64,000 nucleotides of DNA from Roseovarius sp. 217 (GTDB lineage: Bacteria > Pseudomonadota > Alphaproteobacteria > Rhodobacterales > Rhodobacteraceae), in contig NZ_CH902584.1 in NCBI RefSeq assembly GCF_000152845.1, positions 1,538,886-1,602,885 of the forward strand. Direction: 5' to 3'. The translations under genes and the position numbers were made by a program. Position 1 is the stretch's first letter. Each line of letters begins with the position of its first letter. The notes beneath the pieces were generated by a model. The model did not search any database, was not told where the DNA came from, and was given only the letters and a program-made list of their open reading frames with translations. This document shows, piece after piece, positions 17,076 to 25,355 of the stretch.

Positions 17076-17654
17076 CTAAGCCTTGGAGCGCGCCATCCGG
17101 GCGACCGGCTCGTGACAGGCGCAGGTTACGACGTGATCGTTGACCATGCCCACCGCTTGCATAAAGGCATAGGTGATGGTGGGGCCGCAGAATTTGAAAC
17201 CGCGTTTCTTCAAATCCTTGGAAAGTTTTACGGAAATATCGGTCTGCGCCGGCACGTCCGAGAGGGATCGCCACTGGTTCTGGATGGGGTGCCCGCCGAC
17301 GTAATCCCAGAGGTAGGCGGCAAAGCCCTGCTCGACCTCGATCGCCTGCCACGCCCTGGCATTGCCGATGGTCGCCTCGATCTTGCCCCGGTGGCGGATA
17401 ATGCCCGGATCGGCCAACAGGCGCACCACCTCGGTCTCGCCCCAACCGGCGATCACATGCGGGTCAAACCCTTGGAATGCCGCGCGAAAACTTTCGCGTT
17501 TGCGCAGGATGGTGATCCAGCTCAGCCCCGCCTGAAACCCATCGAGAATGAGCTTTTCCCAGAGCGCGCGACTGTCATACTCAGGCACGCCCCATTCGGT
17601 GTCATGGTAGCTTTCATAGAGCGGATCGGCACTGACCCAGCCACAACGGTCCAT
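17076..17654 (-). CDS. tag: DNA-3-methyladenine glycosylase I
   Basis: 192-residue helix-hairpin-helix base-excision enzyme removing 3-methyladenine from alkylated DNA. The N-terminal CGWVSADPLYESYHDTEWG is the family signature, including the zinc Cys and His. The catalytic Glu is in DGFQAGLSWITILRKRE. The late zinc ligands are in the VVTCACHEPV tail. It converges with the DUF2794 gene and is divergent from the EAL gene, so it is probably expressed alone. Confidence 0.93.
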   Translation of the reverse strand: MDRCGWVSADPLYESYHDTEWGVPEYDSRALWEKLILDGFQAGLSWITILRKRESFRAAFQGFDPHVIAGWGETEVVRLLADPGIIRHRGKIEATIGNARAWQAIEVEQGFAAYLWDYVGGHPIQNQWRSLSDVPAQTDISVKLSKDLKKRGFKFCGPTITYAFMQAVGMVNDHVVTCACHEPVARMARSKA

Positions 17655-17763
17655 GGTTTTCCCCTCTTGCCCGGCACAGAGACACCGGATCGTTCAAATG
17701 CGCGCTTTAAGTGATCCTTAAGCCATCCGGCCCAGTTTGAGAACAGGCGTTCCGGAGGGGCAG

Positions 17764-18600
17764 ATGGGACAAAAACACAAATGGGCCGATATTCCGGCGG
17801 GCTTTGACACCCCGCTCTCCTATGCCGTCTCGGCGCGGGACCGCTCCGTCGTCGATATGGTCAATCAGGCGGTGCGCCATAAACAGGTGCTCTTGGCCTA
17901 TCAGGCGGTGGTGCCCGCCCGACAACAGGACAAGCCCGCGTTCTACGAGGCGTTGATTCGGGTTCTCGATGCCACAGGCCGTGTCATTCCCGCCAAGGAT
18001 TTCATCACCCAGATCGAGGTGACGGAAACCGGGCGCATCATCGACTGTCTGGCGCTGGAAAAGGGGCTGCGCACGCTGATCAACTATCCCGACCTGCGGC
18101 TGGCGATCAACATGTCGGCGCGCTCCATCGGCTATGCGCGCTGGATGCGCACATTGAAAAAGGGGTTGGGCGATGATCCCACCATTGGCGAGCGGTTGAT
18201 TCTGGAAATCACCGAAAGCTCGGCCATGCTGGTGCCGGAATTGGTGACTGGCTTCATGAAGGATCTGCAAGCACGGGGAATCAGCTTTGCCTTGGATGAC
18301 TTCGGCGCAGGCTATACCTCGTTCCGCTTCCTCAAGGAGTTCTATTTCGACATCCTCAAGATTGATGGGCAGTTTGTCCGTGGCATCGCCACCGACCCCG
18401 ACAATCAGGTTCTCACCGCCGCACTGGCGAGCATCGGCCAACAGTTCGACATGGTGACAGTGGCCGAAAGCGTCGAGAAACCCGAGGATGCGGCCTATCT
18501 CGCGGCGCTCGGGATTGACTGTCTTCAGGGCTATTACTTTGGCGCGCCCACAGTGCGTCCACCTTGGCTCGATACCACCCTTGACCGCGCCATCGCTTGA
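17764..18600 (+). CDS. EAL domain protein, cyclic di-GMP phosphodiesterase
   Basis: 278 residues, consisting almost entirely of one EAL domain with no sensor or membrane segment. Catalytic residues look intact: YEALIR (EAL motif), NMSARS, ILEITES, DDFGAGYTS, LKIDGQF, AESVE and LGIDCLQGYYFG. It should hydrolyse cyclic di-GMP in the cytosol. The start at 17764 has GGAGGGG spaced about 4 bases. With no partner gene in the operon, its input signal is unknown. Confidence 0.88.
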   Translation: MGQKHKWADIPAGFDTPLSYAVSARDRSVVDMVNQAVRHKQVLLAYQAVVPARQQDKPAFYEALIRVLDATGRVIPAKDFITQIEVTETGRIIDCLALEKGLRTLINYPDLRLAINMSARSIGYARWMRTLKKGLGDDPTIGERLILEITESSAMLVPELVTGFMKDLQARGISFALDDFGAGYTSFRFLKEFYFDILKIDGQFVRGIATDPDNQVLTAALASIGQQFDMVTVAESVEKPEDAAYLAALGIDCLQGYYFGAPTVRPPWLDTTLDRAIA

Positions 18601-18741
18601 ATGTGACACTCCGTCCGTTGCCGCAGCGCGGCACCTACGATATGACGCCACGTAACGGCGGAGGCGGCGCAGGAATAGCCACATGAATGTGACATCCCTA
18701 CGCCACACTCGCGCACGGGCAAATCCTGGTGGAGGACACAG

Positions 18742-19917
18742 ATGACCAACGTAGTAATCGCATCCGCAGCACGCACCGCTGTCGGTTCATTTGGCGGAGC
18801 ATTCGCCAACACGCCGGCGCATGATCTGGGCGCGGCTGTGCTCGAGGCGGTTGTCGCCCGTGCAGGCATTGAAAAGGGCGAAGTGTCGGAAACGATCCTC
18901 GGTCAGGTGCTGACCGCCGCACAGGGTCAGAACCCGGCGCGTCAAGCACATGTCAACGCCGGTCTGCCGCTCGAATCCGCGGCATGGAGCATCAATCAGG
19001 TCTGTGGCTCGGGCCTGCGGGCCGTGGCACTGGGCGCACAGCACATCCAATTGGGCGATGCCGCGATCATCTGTGCCGGGGGTCAGGAAAACATGACGCT
19101 CAGCCCGCATGCCGCTTATCTGCGCGCCGGTCACAAGATGGGCGATATGACCTATATCGACACGATGATCCGTGACGGGCTCTGGGATGCGTTCAACGGC
19201 TATCACATGGGCCAGACCGCCGAAAACGTGGCCGATCAATGGCAGATCACCCGCGACATGCAGGATGAATTCGCCGTCGCCAGCCAGAACAAGGCCGAAG
19301 CGGCGCAAAAGGCCGGCAAGTTCGACGACGAGGTGATCGCCTTCACCGTCAAGAACCGCAAGGGTGACATCATCGTCGACAAGGATGAATACATCCGCCA
19401 CGGCGCGACCATGGAAGTGATGCAGAAACTGCGCCCCGCCTTTACCAAGGATGGCTCGGTCACGGCGGCCAACGCCTCTGGTCTCAACGACGGTGCCGCC
19501 GCCACCCTTTTGATGAGCGCCGATGAGGCCGAGCGTCGTGGCATCGAGCCGCTGGCGCGCATCGCCTCTTATGCCACTGCTGGCCTCGATCCGTCGATCA
19601 TGGGTGTCGGCCCGATCCATGCCAGCCGCAAGGCGTTGGACAAGGCCGGTTGGACCGTCGCCGATCTCGATCTGGTCGAGGCGAATGAGGCCTTTGCCGC
19701 GCAGGCCTGCGCGGTCAACAAGGAAATGGGCTGGGATCCGGCCATCGTCAACGTCAACGGTGGTGCGATTGCCATTGGCCACCCGATTGGGGCCTCGGGC
19801 TGCCGCGTGCTCAACACCTTGCTCTTCGAGATGAAGCGCCGTGGCGCCAAGCGCGGGCTCGCCACACTCTGCATCGGTGGTGGCATGGGCGTTGCCCTAT
19901 GCGTGGAGCGTCCGTGA
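18742..19917 (+). CDS. phaA: Acetyl-CoA C-acetyltransferase (beta-ketothiolase)
   Basis: 391-residue thiolase joining two acetyl-CoA to acetoacetyl-CoA, the first step of PHB synthesis. The acylated Cys is in [16 protein letters not shown], the active-site His in [16 protein letters not shown] and the second Cys in [10 protein letters not shown]. phaB follows 169 bases later. An 11-bp direct repeat (TGAATGTGACA at 18598 and 18684) lies in its upstream region. Confidence 0.93.
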   Translation: MTNVVIASAARTAVGSFGGAFANTPAHDLGAAVLEAVVARAGIEKGEVSETILGQVLTAAQGQNPARQAHVNAGLPLESAAWSINQVCGSGLRAVALGAQHIQLGDAAIICAGGQENMTLSPHAAYLRAGHKMGDMTYIDTMIRDGLWDAFNGYHMGQTAENVADQWQITRDMQDEFAVASQNKAEAAQKAGKFDDEVIAFTVKNRKGDIIVDKDEYIRHGATMEVMQKLRPAFTKDGSVTAANASGLNDGAAATLLMSADEAERRGIEPLARIASYATAGLDPSIMGVGPIHASRKALDKAGWTVADLDLVEANEAFAAQACAVNKEMGWDPAIVNVNGGAIAIGHPIGASGCRVLNTLLFEMKRRGAKRGLATLCIGGGMGVALCVERP

Positions 19918-19946
19918 GCTGCTCCGACGCGGCGTGATACAGGATC

Positions 19947-19976
19947 AAGGGCACCTCAGGCGGTGCCCTTTTTCTT
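19947..19976 (+). terminator. Intrinsic terminator after phaA
   Basis: AAGGGCACC and GGTGCCCTT pair around a 6-base loop and are followed by TTTCTT. It separates phaA from phaB, so phaB probably also has its own promoter. Confidence 0.8.
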
Positions 19977-20013
19977 GATCCGATCCCCTTGGCCGCATCG
20001 CAGAAATTTTATC

Positions 20014-20030
20014 GCGCAACAATATTGCGC
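20014..20030. promoter_or_regulatory. Inverted repeat in the phaB promoter region
   Basis: GCGCAA-CAATA-TTGCGC is a perfect 6-bp dyad 57 bases before the phaB start. It could be an operator for a PHB regulator such as PhaR, which in Paracoccus binds TGC-rich dyads, but the match is not specific. Confidence 0.35.
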
Positions 20031-20086
20031 ATTGCGGCGCAAACCGATAACCAAGTTTCAACACACCAGCCATATTGGAGGATATC

Positions 20087-20809
20087 ATGGCAAGAACCGC
20101 ACTCGTCACCGGGGGCTCTCGTGGAATCGGCGCCGCCATTTCCAAGGCGCTCAAGGCTGATGGCTATACCGTCGCCGCCACCTATGCCGGCAATGATGAG
20201 GCTGCCGCCAAATTCACCGAGCAAACCGGCATCAAGACCTACAAATGGAACGTGGCGGACTATGACAGCTCCAAAGAGGGCATCGCCCGCGTCGAAGCGG
20301 AGTTGGGCCCGATTGACATCGTGGTCGCCAATGCCGGCATCACCCGCGATGCGCCGTTCCACAAGATGACGCCGCAGCAGTGGAAAGAGGTCATCGACAC
20401 CAACCTCACCGGCGTCTTCAACACCGTGCATCCCGTATGGCCGGGCATGCGCGAGCGCGGCTTTGGCCGGATCGTGGTGATCTCCTCGATCAACGGGCAA
20501 AAGGGCCAGTTCGGTCAGGTCAACTATGCCGCGACCAAGGCCGGTGATCTGGGCATCATCAAGTCACTGGCCCAAGAGGGCGCAGCGAAAGGCATCACCG
20601 CCAACGCCATCTGCCCCGGCTATATCGCCACGGAAATGGTCATGGCCGTGCCCGAAGCGGTGCGCGAAAAGATCATCGGCATGATCCCGGCGGGTCGTTT
20701 GGGCGAGCCCGAGGAAATCGCACGCTGCGTGAGCTTCCTCGTCTCTGACAATGCCAGCTTCATCAACGGCTCGACCATTTCGGCCAATGGCGCGCAGTTC
20801 TTTGTCTGA
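20087..20809 (+). CDS. phaB: Acetoacetyl-CoA reductase
   Basis: 240-residue short-chain dehydrogenase that reduces acetoacetyl-CoA to 3-hydroxybutyryl-CoA with NADPH for PHB synthesis. The cofactor motif is TGGSRGIGAAISKAL. Catalytic residues are Ser in VVISSINGQKGQFGQ and Tyr/Lys in VNYAATKAG. The PhaB-typical end ISANGAQFFV is present. The start at 20087 has GGAGGATATC ahead; an ATG at 20075 lies before that ribosome site. No PHB synthase gene is in the window. Confidence 0.93.
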   Translation: MARTALVTGGSRGIGAAISKALKADGYTVAATYAGNDEAAAKFTEQTGIKTYKWNVADYDSSKEGIARVEAELGPIDIVVANAGITRDAPFHKMTPQQWKEVIDTNLTGVFNTVHPVWPGMRERGFGRIVVISSINGQKGQFGQVNYAATKAGDLGIIKSLAQEGAAKGITANAICPGYIATEMVMAVPEAVREKIIGMIPAGRLGEPEEIARCVSFLVSDNASFINGSTISANGAQFFV

Positions 20810-20834
20810 CTAAGGCGGCGTAGACACACCTCAG

Positions 20835-20868
20835 AGGCCCGCCCCGGTGTTCCGGCGGCGGGCCTTTT
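20835..20868 (+). terminator. Intrinsic terminator after phaB
   Basis: AGGCCCGCC and GGCGGGCCT pair around a loop that itself contains CCGG-TGTT-CCGG, followed by TTT. It ends at the stop codon of the convergent LacI gene and may stop both transcripts. Confidence 0.75.
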
Positions 20869-21905
20869 CACGCTGATGGGGCCGCCAGAGTGCCGCGTGG
20901 GCAGAACTCTGTCTCAAGACAGACCGGCGGCGGCGACCCCGCTCCGCCCACCATCGCCACCAAGAGGCGCGCCGCCTCGCGCCCCATTTCGCGGTGCGGG
21001 ACATGCACGGTGGTGAGGGCCGGATCGACCACGGTTGCCAGTTCGATATCGTCAAAGCCGGTGATCGACACGTCGGCCGGCACCCGCAGCCCCAGTTTGC
21101 GCGCCATCTGCAACGCCCCCACCGCCAGCACGTCATTGCCGCAGATCACGGCGGTAGGGCGCGCGGGCAGGGCCATCAACTTTGCCATTGCCTCAGCCCC
21201 GTTGGCGATGCTGTAGGGGATCTCGATGAGGTGCAGCGCCGTGGGATCAAGCCCGTGGTCGCGGAGCGCGTCGCGTACCCCCGAAATCCGGTCGCGGGCA
21301 CGGTCATTGCCCTCGGCCAAGGCCGAAATCATGCCGACGCGCTGATGCCCGAGGCGCAGCACCTCTTTGGCCAATGCCGCCATTGCCCGGCGATTGTCGA
21401 ACCCGATCGCTGGGCGCGCCTGCGCCGGATCAAACGCCCAGGACACCAACACCGGCACGCCGCGCTGTTCGAGAAAGGCGTAAATTCCGGGATCGCGGTC
21501 ATGCCCGATCAACAAGAGCGCATCAGCCCCGCGTGCCACAAGCGTGCGTATCTGATCGGCCTCGTTTTGCGGGCTGTAGGATGACGAGGCCACCAGGAGG
21601 GTCACACCACTGAGATGCAATTCCTCCTGAAAGGCCTGAATGGCGCGGGCAAAGATCGCGTTTTCCATCGTCGGAATGATCGCACCAATGGTGCCGGTGC
21701 GCCGCGCCGCCAAGGCCCGCGCGCCGAAATTTGGCGAATAGCCCAAGGCCATCACCGCCGCCAGAACCCGCTCGCGGGTGCTCTCTTGCACCTGCGACGG
21801 AGAGTTGAGGCAACGCGAAACAGTGGCGGTAGACACCCCCGCCGCGCGGGCGACATCGGCCAGCGTAGGCAGGTTCAAGGCGTTGTCAGGGACACGTCGG
21901 TTCAT
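20868..21905 (-). CDS. LacI family transcriptional regulator, probable regulator of the DHPS locus
   Basis: 345 residues. The N-terminal HTH and hinge are typical: PTLADVARAAGVSTATVSRCLNSPSQVQESTRERV. A periplasmic-binding-like effector domain follows (GTIGAIIPTMENAIFARAI to GFDDIELATVVDPALTTVHVPHREMG). It is divergent from the TRAP/hps operon, and a perfect LacI-type palindrome lies in between, so it most likely controls that operon. The effector could be DHPS or a breakdown product; this is inference from position. The start at 21905 is set by the HTH, as the ribosome site is weak. Confidence 0.87.
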   Translation of the reverse strand: MNRRVPDNALNLPTLADVARAAGVSTATVSRCLNSPSQVQESTRERVLAAVMALGYSPNFGARALAARRTGTIGAIIPTMENAIFARAIQAFQEELHLSGVTLLVASSSYSPQNEADQIRTLVARGADALLLIGHDRDPGIYAFLEQRGVPVLVSWAFDPAQARPAIGFDNRRAMAALAKEVLRLGHQRVGMISALAEGNDRARDRISGVRDALRDHGLDPTALHLIEIPYSIANGAEAMAKLMALPARPTAVICGNDVLAVGALQMARKLGLRVPADVSITGFDDIELATVVDPALTTVHVPHREMGREAARLLVAMVGGAGSPPPVCLETEFCPRGTLAAPSA

Positions 21906-21983
21906 CCTGGGACCCGGAGCAAGAGTGTTTCGATCTACATGCCTGTAACGACATTCGGGAAATATAACAGCTTGCGTGAAAAT

Positions 21984-21999
21984 ATGTAAGCGCTTACAT
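21984..21999. promoter_or_regulatory. LacI-type operator
   Basis: ATGTAAGCGCTTACAT is a perfect 16-bp palindrome with the central CG step usual for LacI-family operators. It lies 43 bases before the first gene of the TRAP/hps operon and 79 bases from the LacI gene start, so it could control both. Confidence 0.8.
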
Positions 22000-22041
22000 T
22001 TGTCTCGAATCGTCGAAAGACCCGACGAAGAGGAGGGCATC

Positions 22042-22221
22042 ATGTTTCTGTTCGCAGCACTGATCCTGTTCGGAGCCTTTGGCCTGAATGTCGCGATGGG
22101 AGCCTTTGGGAACGCGGCATTTCTGACAGGTGTGGGTGAAATGCTTTTGCTGCTGGCAGCGGTCGTGACCTTTGTCGTCGCCACGTTGAGGAGCGAGGCG
22201 GCGCGCAAACGCGGAAAATAA
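22042..22221 (+). CDS. Small two-helix membrane protein at the head of the TRAP operon
   Basis: 59 residues. It has a strong ribosome site (GAGGAGGG) before the ATG at 22042. Two hydrophobic stretches (FLFAALILFGAFGLNVAMGAF and GVGEMLLLLAAVVTFVVATL) are followed by a basic tail (RSEAARKRGK), which suggests a hairpin in the inner membrane. It is the first gene after the LacI operator, 25 bases before the TRAP binding protein. I do not recognise a family; a helper for the transporter is possible. Confidence 0.65.
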   Translation: MFLFAALILFGAFGLNVAMGAFGNAAFLTGVGEMLLLLAAVVTFVVATLRSEAARKRGK

Positions 22222-22246
22222 ATCAGATCTCAGGGAGGAGACAAGA

Positions 22247-23395
22247 ATGACTGAAGAAGCAAAAGAGCTTGCGTCCGAAGAGCGGCGCAATTTTCTGAAA
22301 CTGGCCACCACCGGCAGCTTTACCGCTGCTGTTGTCGCGGCAGCGGCGGGCACGCTCTGGTCGTCCGAGGCCTCTGCGCAGACCGCCAATGAAGAGCGCG
22401 AGCGCGAGGCGGCGGCAGAGCATGTGATGACGCTGGCCACGGAATATGTGGTGGGCACCACACGCAGCTATCCGATGATGCAGCTTGATGTGAAAGAGAA
22501 CCTGCAAAACGCCTCGAACGGCAAGATCTATGTCAAGCTGGCCCCCGGTGGGCAATTGGGTGTGGGATCGGCACTGGCGCAAAAGGTGCAGGGCGGCACG
22601 ATCAATGCGGGGCAATTCTCGCTCTCGAACTTTGCCCCCTTCGCCCCGGCGGTGGACCTGATCAACATGCCCTATTTCTGCGGTGCCAATCAGCGTTTCG
22701 TCAATCTCGTGACCTCTGACATCTGGAAGAAAGAGGTGAATGCGCTGGTCGAGGCGCGCGGCTTCAAGCCGATGTTCTATTTCTGCATCGACCCGCGTGT
22801 GATGGCGGTGCGCAAGGGCGGCGGTGGGCCGATCATGACGCCTGCCGACCTGCAAGGGGTCAAGTTTCGGGTGCCCGGTTCGCAGATGCTGCAACAGTTC
22901 TACAAGATGGGCGGTGCCAATCCGACGCCGGTGGCGTGGGGGGAAACACCGTCGGCGATCAAACAGGGCGTGGCCGATGCGCTCGACCCGGCGGTGGGCG
23001 CGCTCTATGCCTTTGGCTTCAAGGATATCCTGAGCCACGTCACCTTTACCCAGGCGGTGCCGGACAGCCAGACCTATGCCTGCAACCTCGAATGGTACAA
23101 TACCCTGTCCAGCGATGTGCAGGAGGCGATTGAATGGGCCTCCGAAATGAGTTTCCATCAAAACCTTGCCAAGGTGCCGTCGTCGCGCACCTATGCCATG
23201 GCCGAAATGGCCAAGTCCGGCGTGGAATTCCATTCTCTGAGCGCCGATCAACTGGCGGAATGGCAGGAAACCGTGGGCTATCAGCGCTCTGAATGGGACA
23301 GTTTCAAGACCGAACTGGCCGGGTCGATGGAGACCTTTGACAAGCTGGTCGAGGCGGCGGGCACGTCGGGCAAATACTACGTCCACGACGCCTGA
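22247..23395 (+). CDS. TRAP transporter solute-binding subunit (DctP type), probable DHPS uptake
   Basis: 382 residues. It carries a Tat signal (ERRNFLKLATTG, hydrophobic core, cut near ASA), so it is exported folded. The body is a DctP-fold protein with the conserved region GVKFRVPGSQMLQQFYKMGG, where the Arg usually binds the substrate carboxylate or sulfonate. DctQ- and DctM-type genes follow. Position with hpsN, hpsO and hpsP suggests it binds 2,3-dihydroxypropane-1-sulfonate, as proposed for HpsK in other roseobacters. Confidence 0.85.
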   Translation: MTEEAKELASEERRNFLKLATTGSFTAAVVAAAAGTLWSSEASAQTANEEREREAAAEHVMTLATEYVVGTTRSYPMMQLDVKENLQNASNGKIYVKLAPGGQLGVGSALAQKVQGGTINAGQFSLSNFAPFAPAVDLINMPYFCGANQRFVNLVTSDIWKKEVNALVEARGFKPMFYFCIDPRVMAVRKGGGGPIMTPADLQGVKFRVPGSQMLQQFYKMGGANPTPVAWGETPSAIKQGVADALDPAVGALYAFGFKDILSHVTFTQAVPDSQTYACNLEWYNTLSSDVQEAIEWASEMSFHQNLAKVPSSRTYAMAEMAKSGVEFHSLSADQLAEWQETVGYQRSEWDSFKTELAGSMETFDKLVEAAGTSGKYYVHDA

Positions 23396-23406
23396 TGCTG
23401 AACACA

Positions 23407-23435
23407 CCGGGCGCGCGCATGACTGCCGCGCCCGG
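23407..23435 (+). promoter_or_regulatory. Intercistronic hairpin after the TRAP binding-protein gene
   Basis: CCGGGCGCG and CGCGCCCGG form a perfect 9-bp stem 11 bases after the stop. No T-run follows. It probably stabilises the upstream mRNA or reduces read-through into the membrane-subunit genes. Confidence 0.55.
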
Positions 23436-23501
23436 AATTTGCAAGGACGCTAACGAGAGGGACAGGACCGCAGCGCGCGCCCTGAACCGGAGAGGTTTGA
23501 C

Positions 23502-24008
23502 ATGCTCAGCACACTGGACCGCAATCTGGAGCGATGGGCGCTTCTGATCTTTTACATGATGCTGGTCGTCACCATGGCGATCGAGGTAATCCGGCGCGAG
23601 GTGTTCGCCTATTCCTCGGTCTGGGGCGAAGAGATCGTGCGCTATGCCTTTATCTATCTGGCATGGATCGGGGCAGCGGCGGCGGTGCGCGAACGCGCGC
23701 ATATCCGCATCGACGTGATCATGCATTACGTCGGGCCGCGCATGAAGGCGGCGCTGTATATTTTGGGCGATCTGGTGATGGCAGCGGTGGCAGTTGTCGC
23801 GCTTTACTGGTCGTGGGAGACGGTGCTGGTTTCGGCCAAGTTCGGCTCGGTCAGTGCCGGTTTGCGGGTGTCGATGGTATGGTTCCTCTTGGCGGTGCCG
23901 GTGGGGTTCGGCCTTATGCTCTTGCGCCTTGTGCAATCCTTCCTGCGCGATCTGCGCGCCCTTCGTGACGGGACACCCGTGCACGAAGGCAATCAACTGT
24001 TCGATTGA
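23502..24008 (+). CDS. TRAP transporter small permease subunit (DctQ type)
   Basis: 168 residues with four membrane helices, as expected for DctQ. Typical stretches are ALLIFYMMLVVTMAIEVIRREVF and VWGEEIVRYAFIYLAWIGAAAAVRERAHIRID. It pairs with the large subunit that follows after 12 bases. GGAGAGG precedes the ATG. By operon position it corresponds to HpsL. Confidence 0.87.
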   Translation: MLSTLDRNLERWALLIFYMMLVVTMAIEVIRREVFAYSSVWGEEIVRYAFIYLAWIGAAAAVRERAHIRIDVIMHYVGPRMKAALYILGDLVMAAVAVVALYWSWETVLVSAKFGSVSAGLRVSMVWFLLAVPVGFGLMLLRLVQSFLRDLRALRDGTPVHEGNQLFD

Positions 24009-24020
24009 GGGGCGCGCGTC

Positions 24021-25346
24021 ATGTGGAATACATTTTCGCAAACCGTCGATCTGGGCTGGGATTTTTACGGGCCGGTGATCCTCTTTGTGGTGTTGGTGGC
24101 GCTGGCCGTCCCGATCTGGGCGGCCATCGGCTCGGCGGCGATTGTCATGCTGATCTGGTCGGGCGCGCTGCCGCTCAGCCTTGTGGGGGAGAGCCTCTTT
24201 GACGGGATCGACGCCTTTGCGCTGACGGCGGTGCCGCTCTTTATCCTGACCGGCGATGTGCTGGTGCGCACCGGCCTCAGCCGCAAGTTTCTCAATGTGG
24301 CGGAGGCGCTGACGCAGTTTGCCAAGGGCGGGTTCGGCTCTGCCACGGTGCTTGTCTGCGGCATGTTCTCGGCGATCTCAGGCTCGGATGCGGCGGGCGC
24401 TGCGGCGGTGGGGCGGATGACCATCGACCGGCTGGTGGAATCGGGCTACCCGCGCCCCTATGCCTGTGCGCTGGTGGCGGCAGGGGCCTGCACCGGCATC
24501 CTCATCCCGCCGTCGATTGCCTATATCATCATCGGTCTGGTCTTGGGCATTTCCGCCTCGACGCTCTTTATGGCGGCGCTCATTCCGGGGATGCTGATCC
24601 TCTTGTCGATCCTGATCACCAATATCGTGGTCAATCGCATCTATGGCTATGAGGGCGGCGGCAATGTCGGGTTCGCCGAATATTTCGTCAATCTGGGCCG
24701 TGCGCTGGCCTCGGGCTGGTATGCCTTCATCGTGCCGGGGATCATCTTCTACGGCATCTTCTCAGGGCGGCTTACGCCGACCGAGGCGGGGGCCACGGCG
24801 GTCATCGTCACGGTGATCCTCGGCTTTATCCTAGGCACGCTCAAACTGGCGGATTTTCCCGCCATGCTGATCAGTTCGGCCAAGGTCAACGGGGTGATCC
24901 TGCCGATCATCGCCTTTTCCCTGCCGTTGGCACAGGCGCTGGCGATCATGGGCGTGCCGCAGGGGTTCGTGACCGCTGTGACGGGCCTTACGGATGATCC
25001 TGCAACGCTCATTCTCTTGATGATCCTGATCCTGATCGCGGCGGGCTGCGTGATGGAAACAACGCCGAATATCGTCATCCTCGCCCCCATTCTGAAACCA
25101 CTCGCCGACAATATCGGCATGAATGAAATCCAGTTCTGCATCATGATGATCACGGCCCTGGGCGTGGGATTCATCACGCCACCGCTTGGTCTCAACCTCT
25201 TTGTTGTGTCCGGCATCACCGGCGAATCCATTCTGCGGATCGCATGGCGGGCGGTGCCCTTCGTCTTCTTCATGCTGATCGTGGTGCTGCTGATTGCCTA
25301 TATCCCGGCGATTTCGACCACGATGCTTCCCGATGTCTACAAATAG
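24021..25346 (+). CDS. TRAP transporter large permease subunit (DctM type)
   Basis: 441-residue inner-membrane subunit that carries the sodium-coupled substrate path. It has the DctM pattern of about 12 hydrophobic segments, with VLVCGMFSAISGSDAAGAAAVG and GACTGILIPPSIAYIIIGLVLGIS as conserved regions, and a second half ending near GLNLFVVSGITGESI. GAGGGG lies before the start. By operon position it corresponds to HpsM. Confidence 0.9.
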   Translation: MWNTFSQTVDLGWDFYGPVILFVVLVALAVPIWAAIGSAAIVMLIWSGALPLSLVGESLFDGIDAFALTAVPLFILTGDVLVRTGLSRKFLNVAEALTQFAKGGFGSATVLVCGMFSAISGSDAAGAAAVGRMTIDRLVESGYPRPYACALVAAGACTGILIPPSIAYIIIGLVLGISASTLFMAALIPGMLILLSILITNIVVNRIYGYEGGGNVGFAEYFVNLGRALASGWYAFIVPGIIFYGIFSGRLTPTEAGATAVIVTVILGFILGTLKLADFPAMLISSAKVNGVILPIIAFSLPLAQALAIMGVPQGFVTAVTGLTDDPATLILLMILILIAAGCVMETTPNIVILAPILKPLADNIGMNEIQFCIMMITALGVGFITPPLGLNLFVVSGITGESILRIAWRAVPFVFFMLIVVLLIAYIPAISTTMLPDVYK

Positions 25347-25355
25347 GACCCTGCC

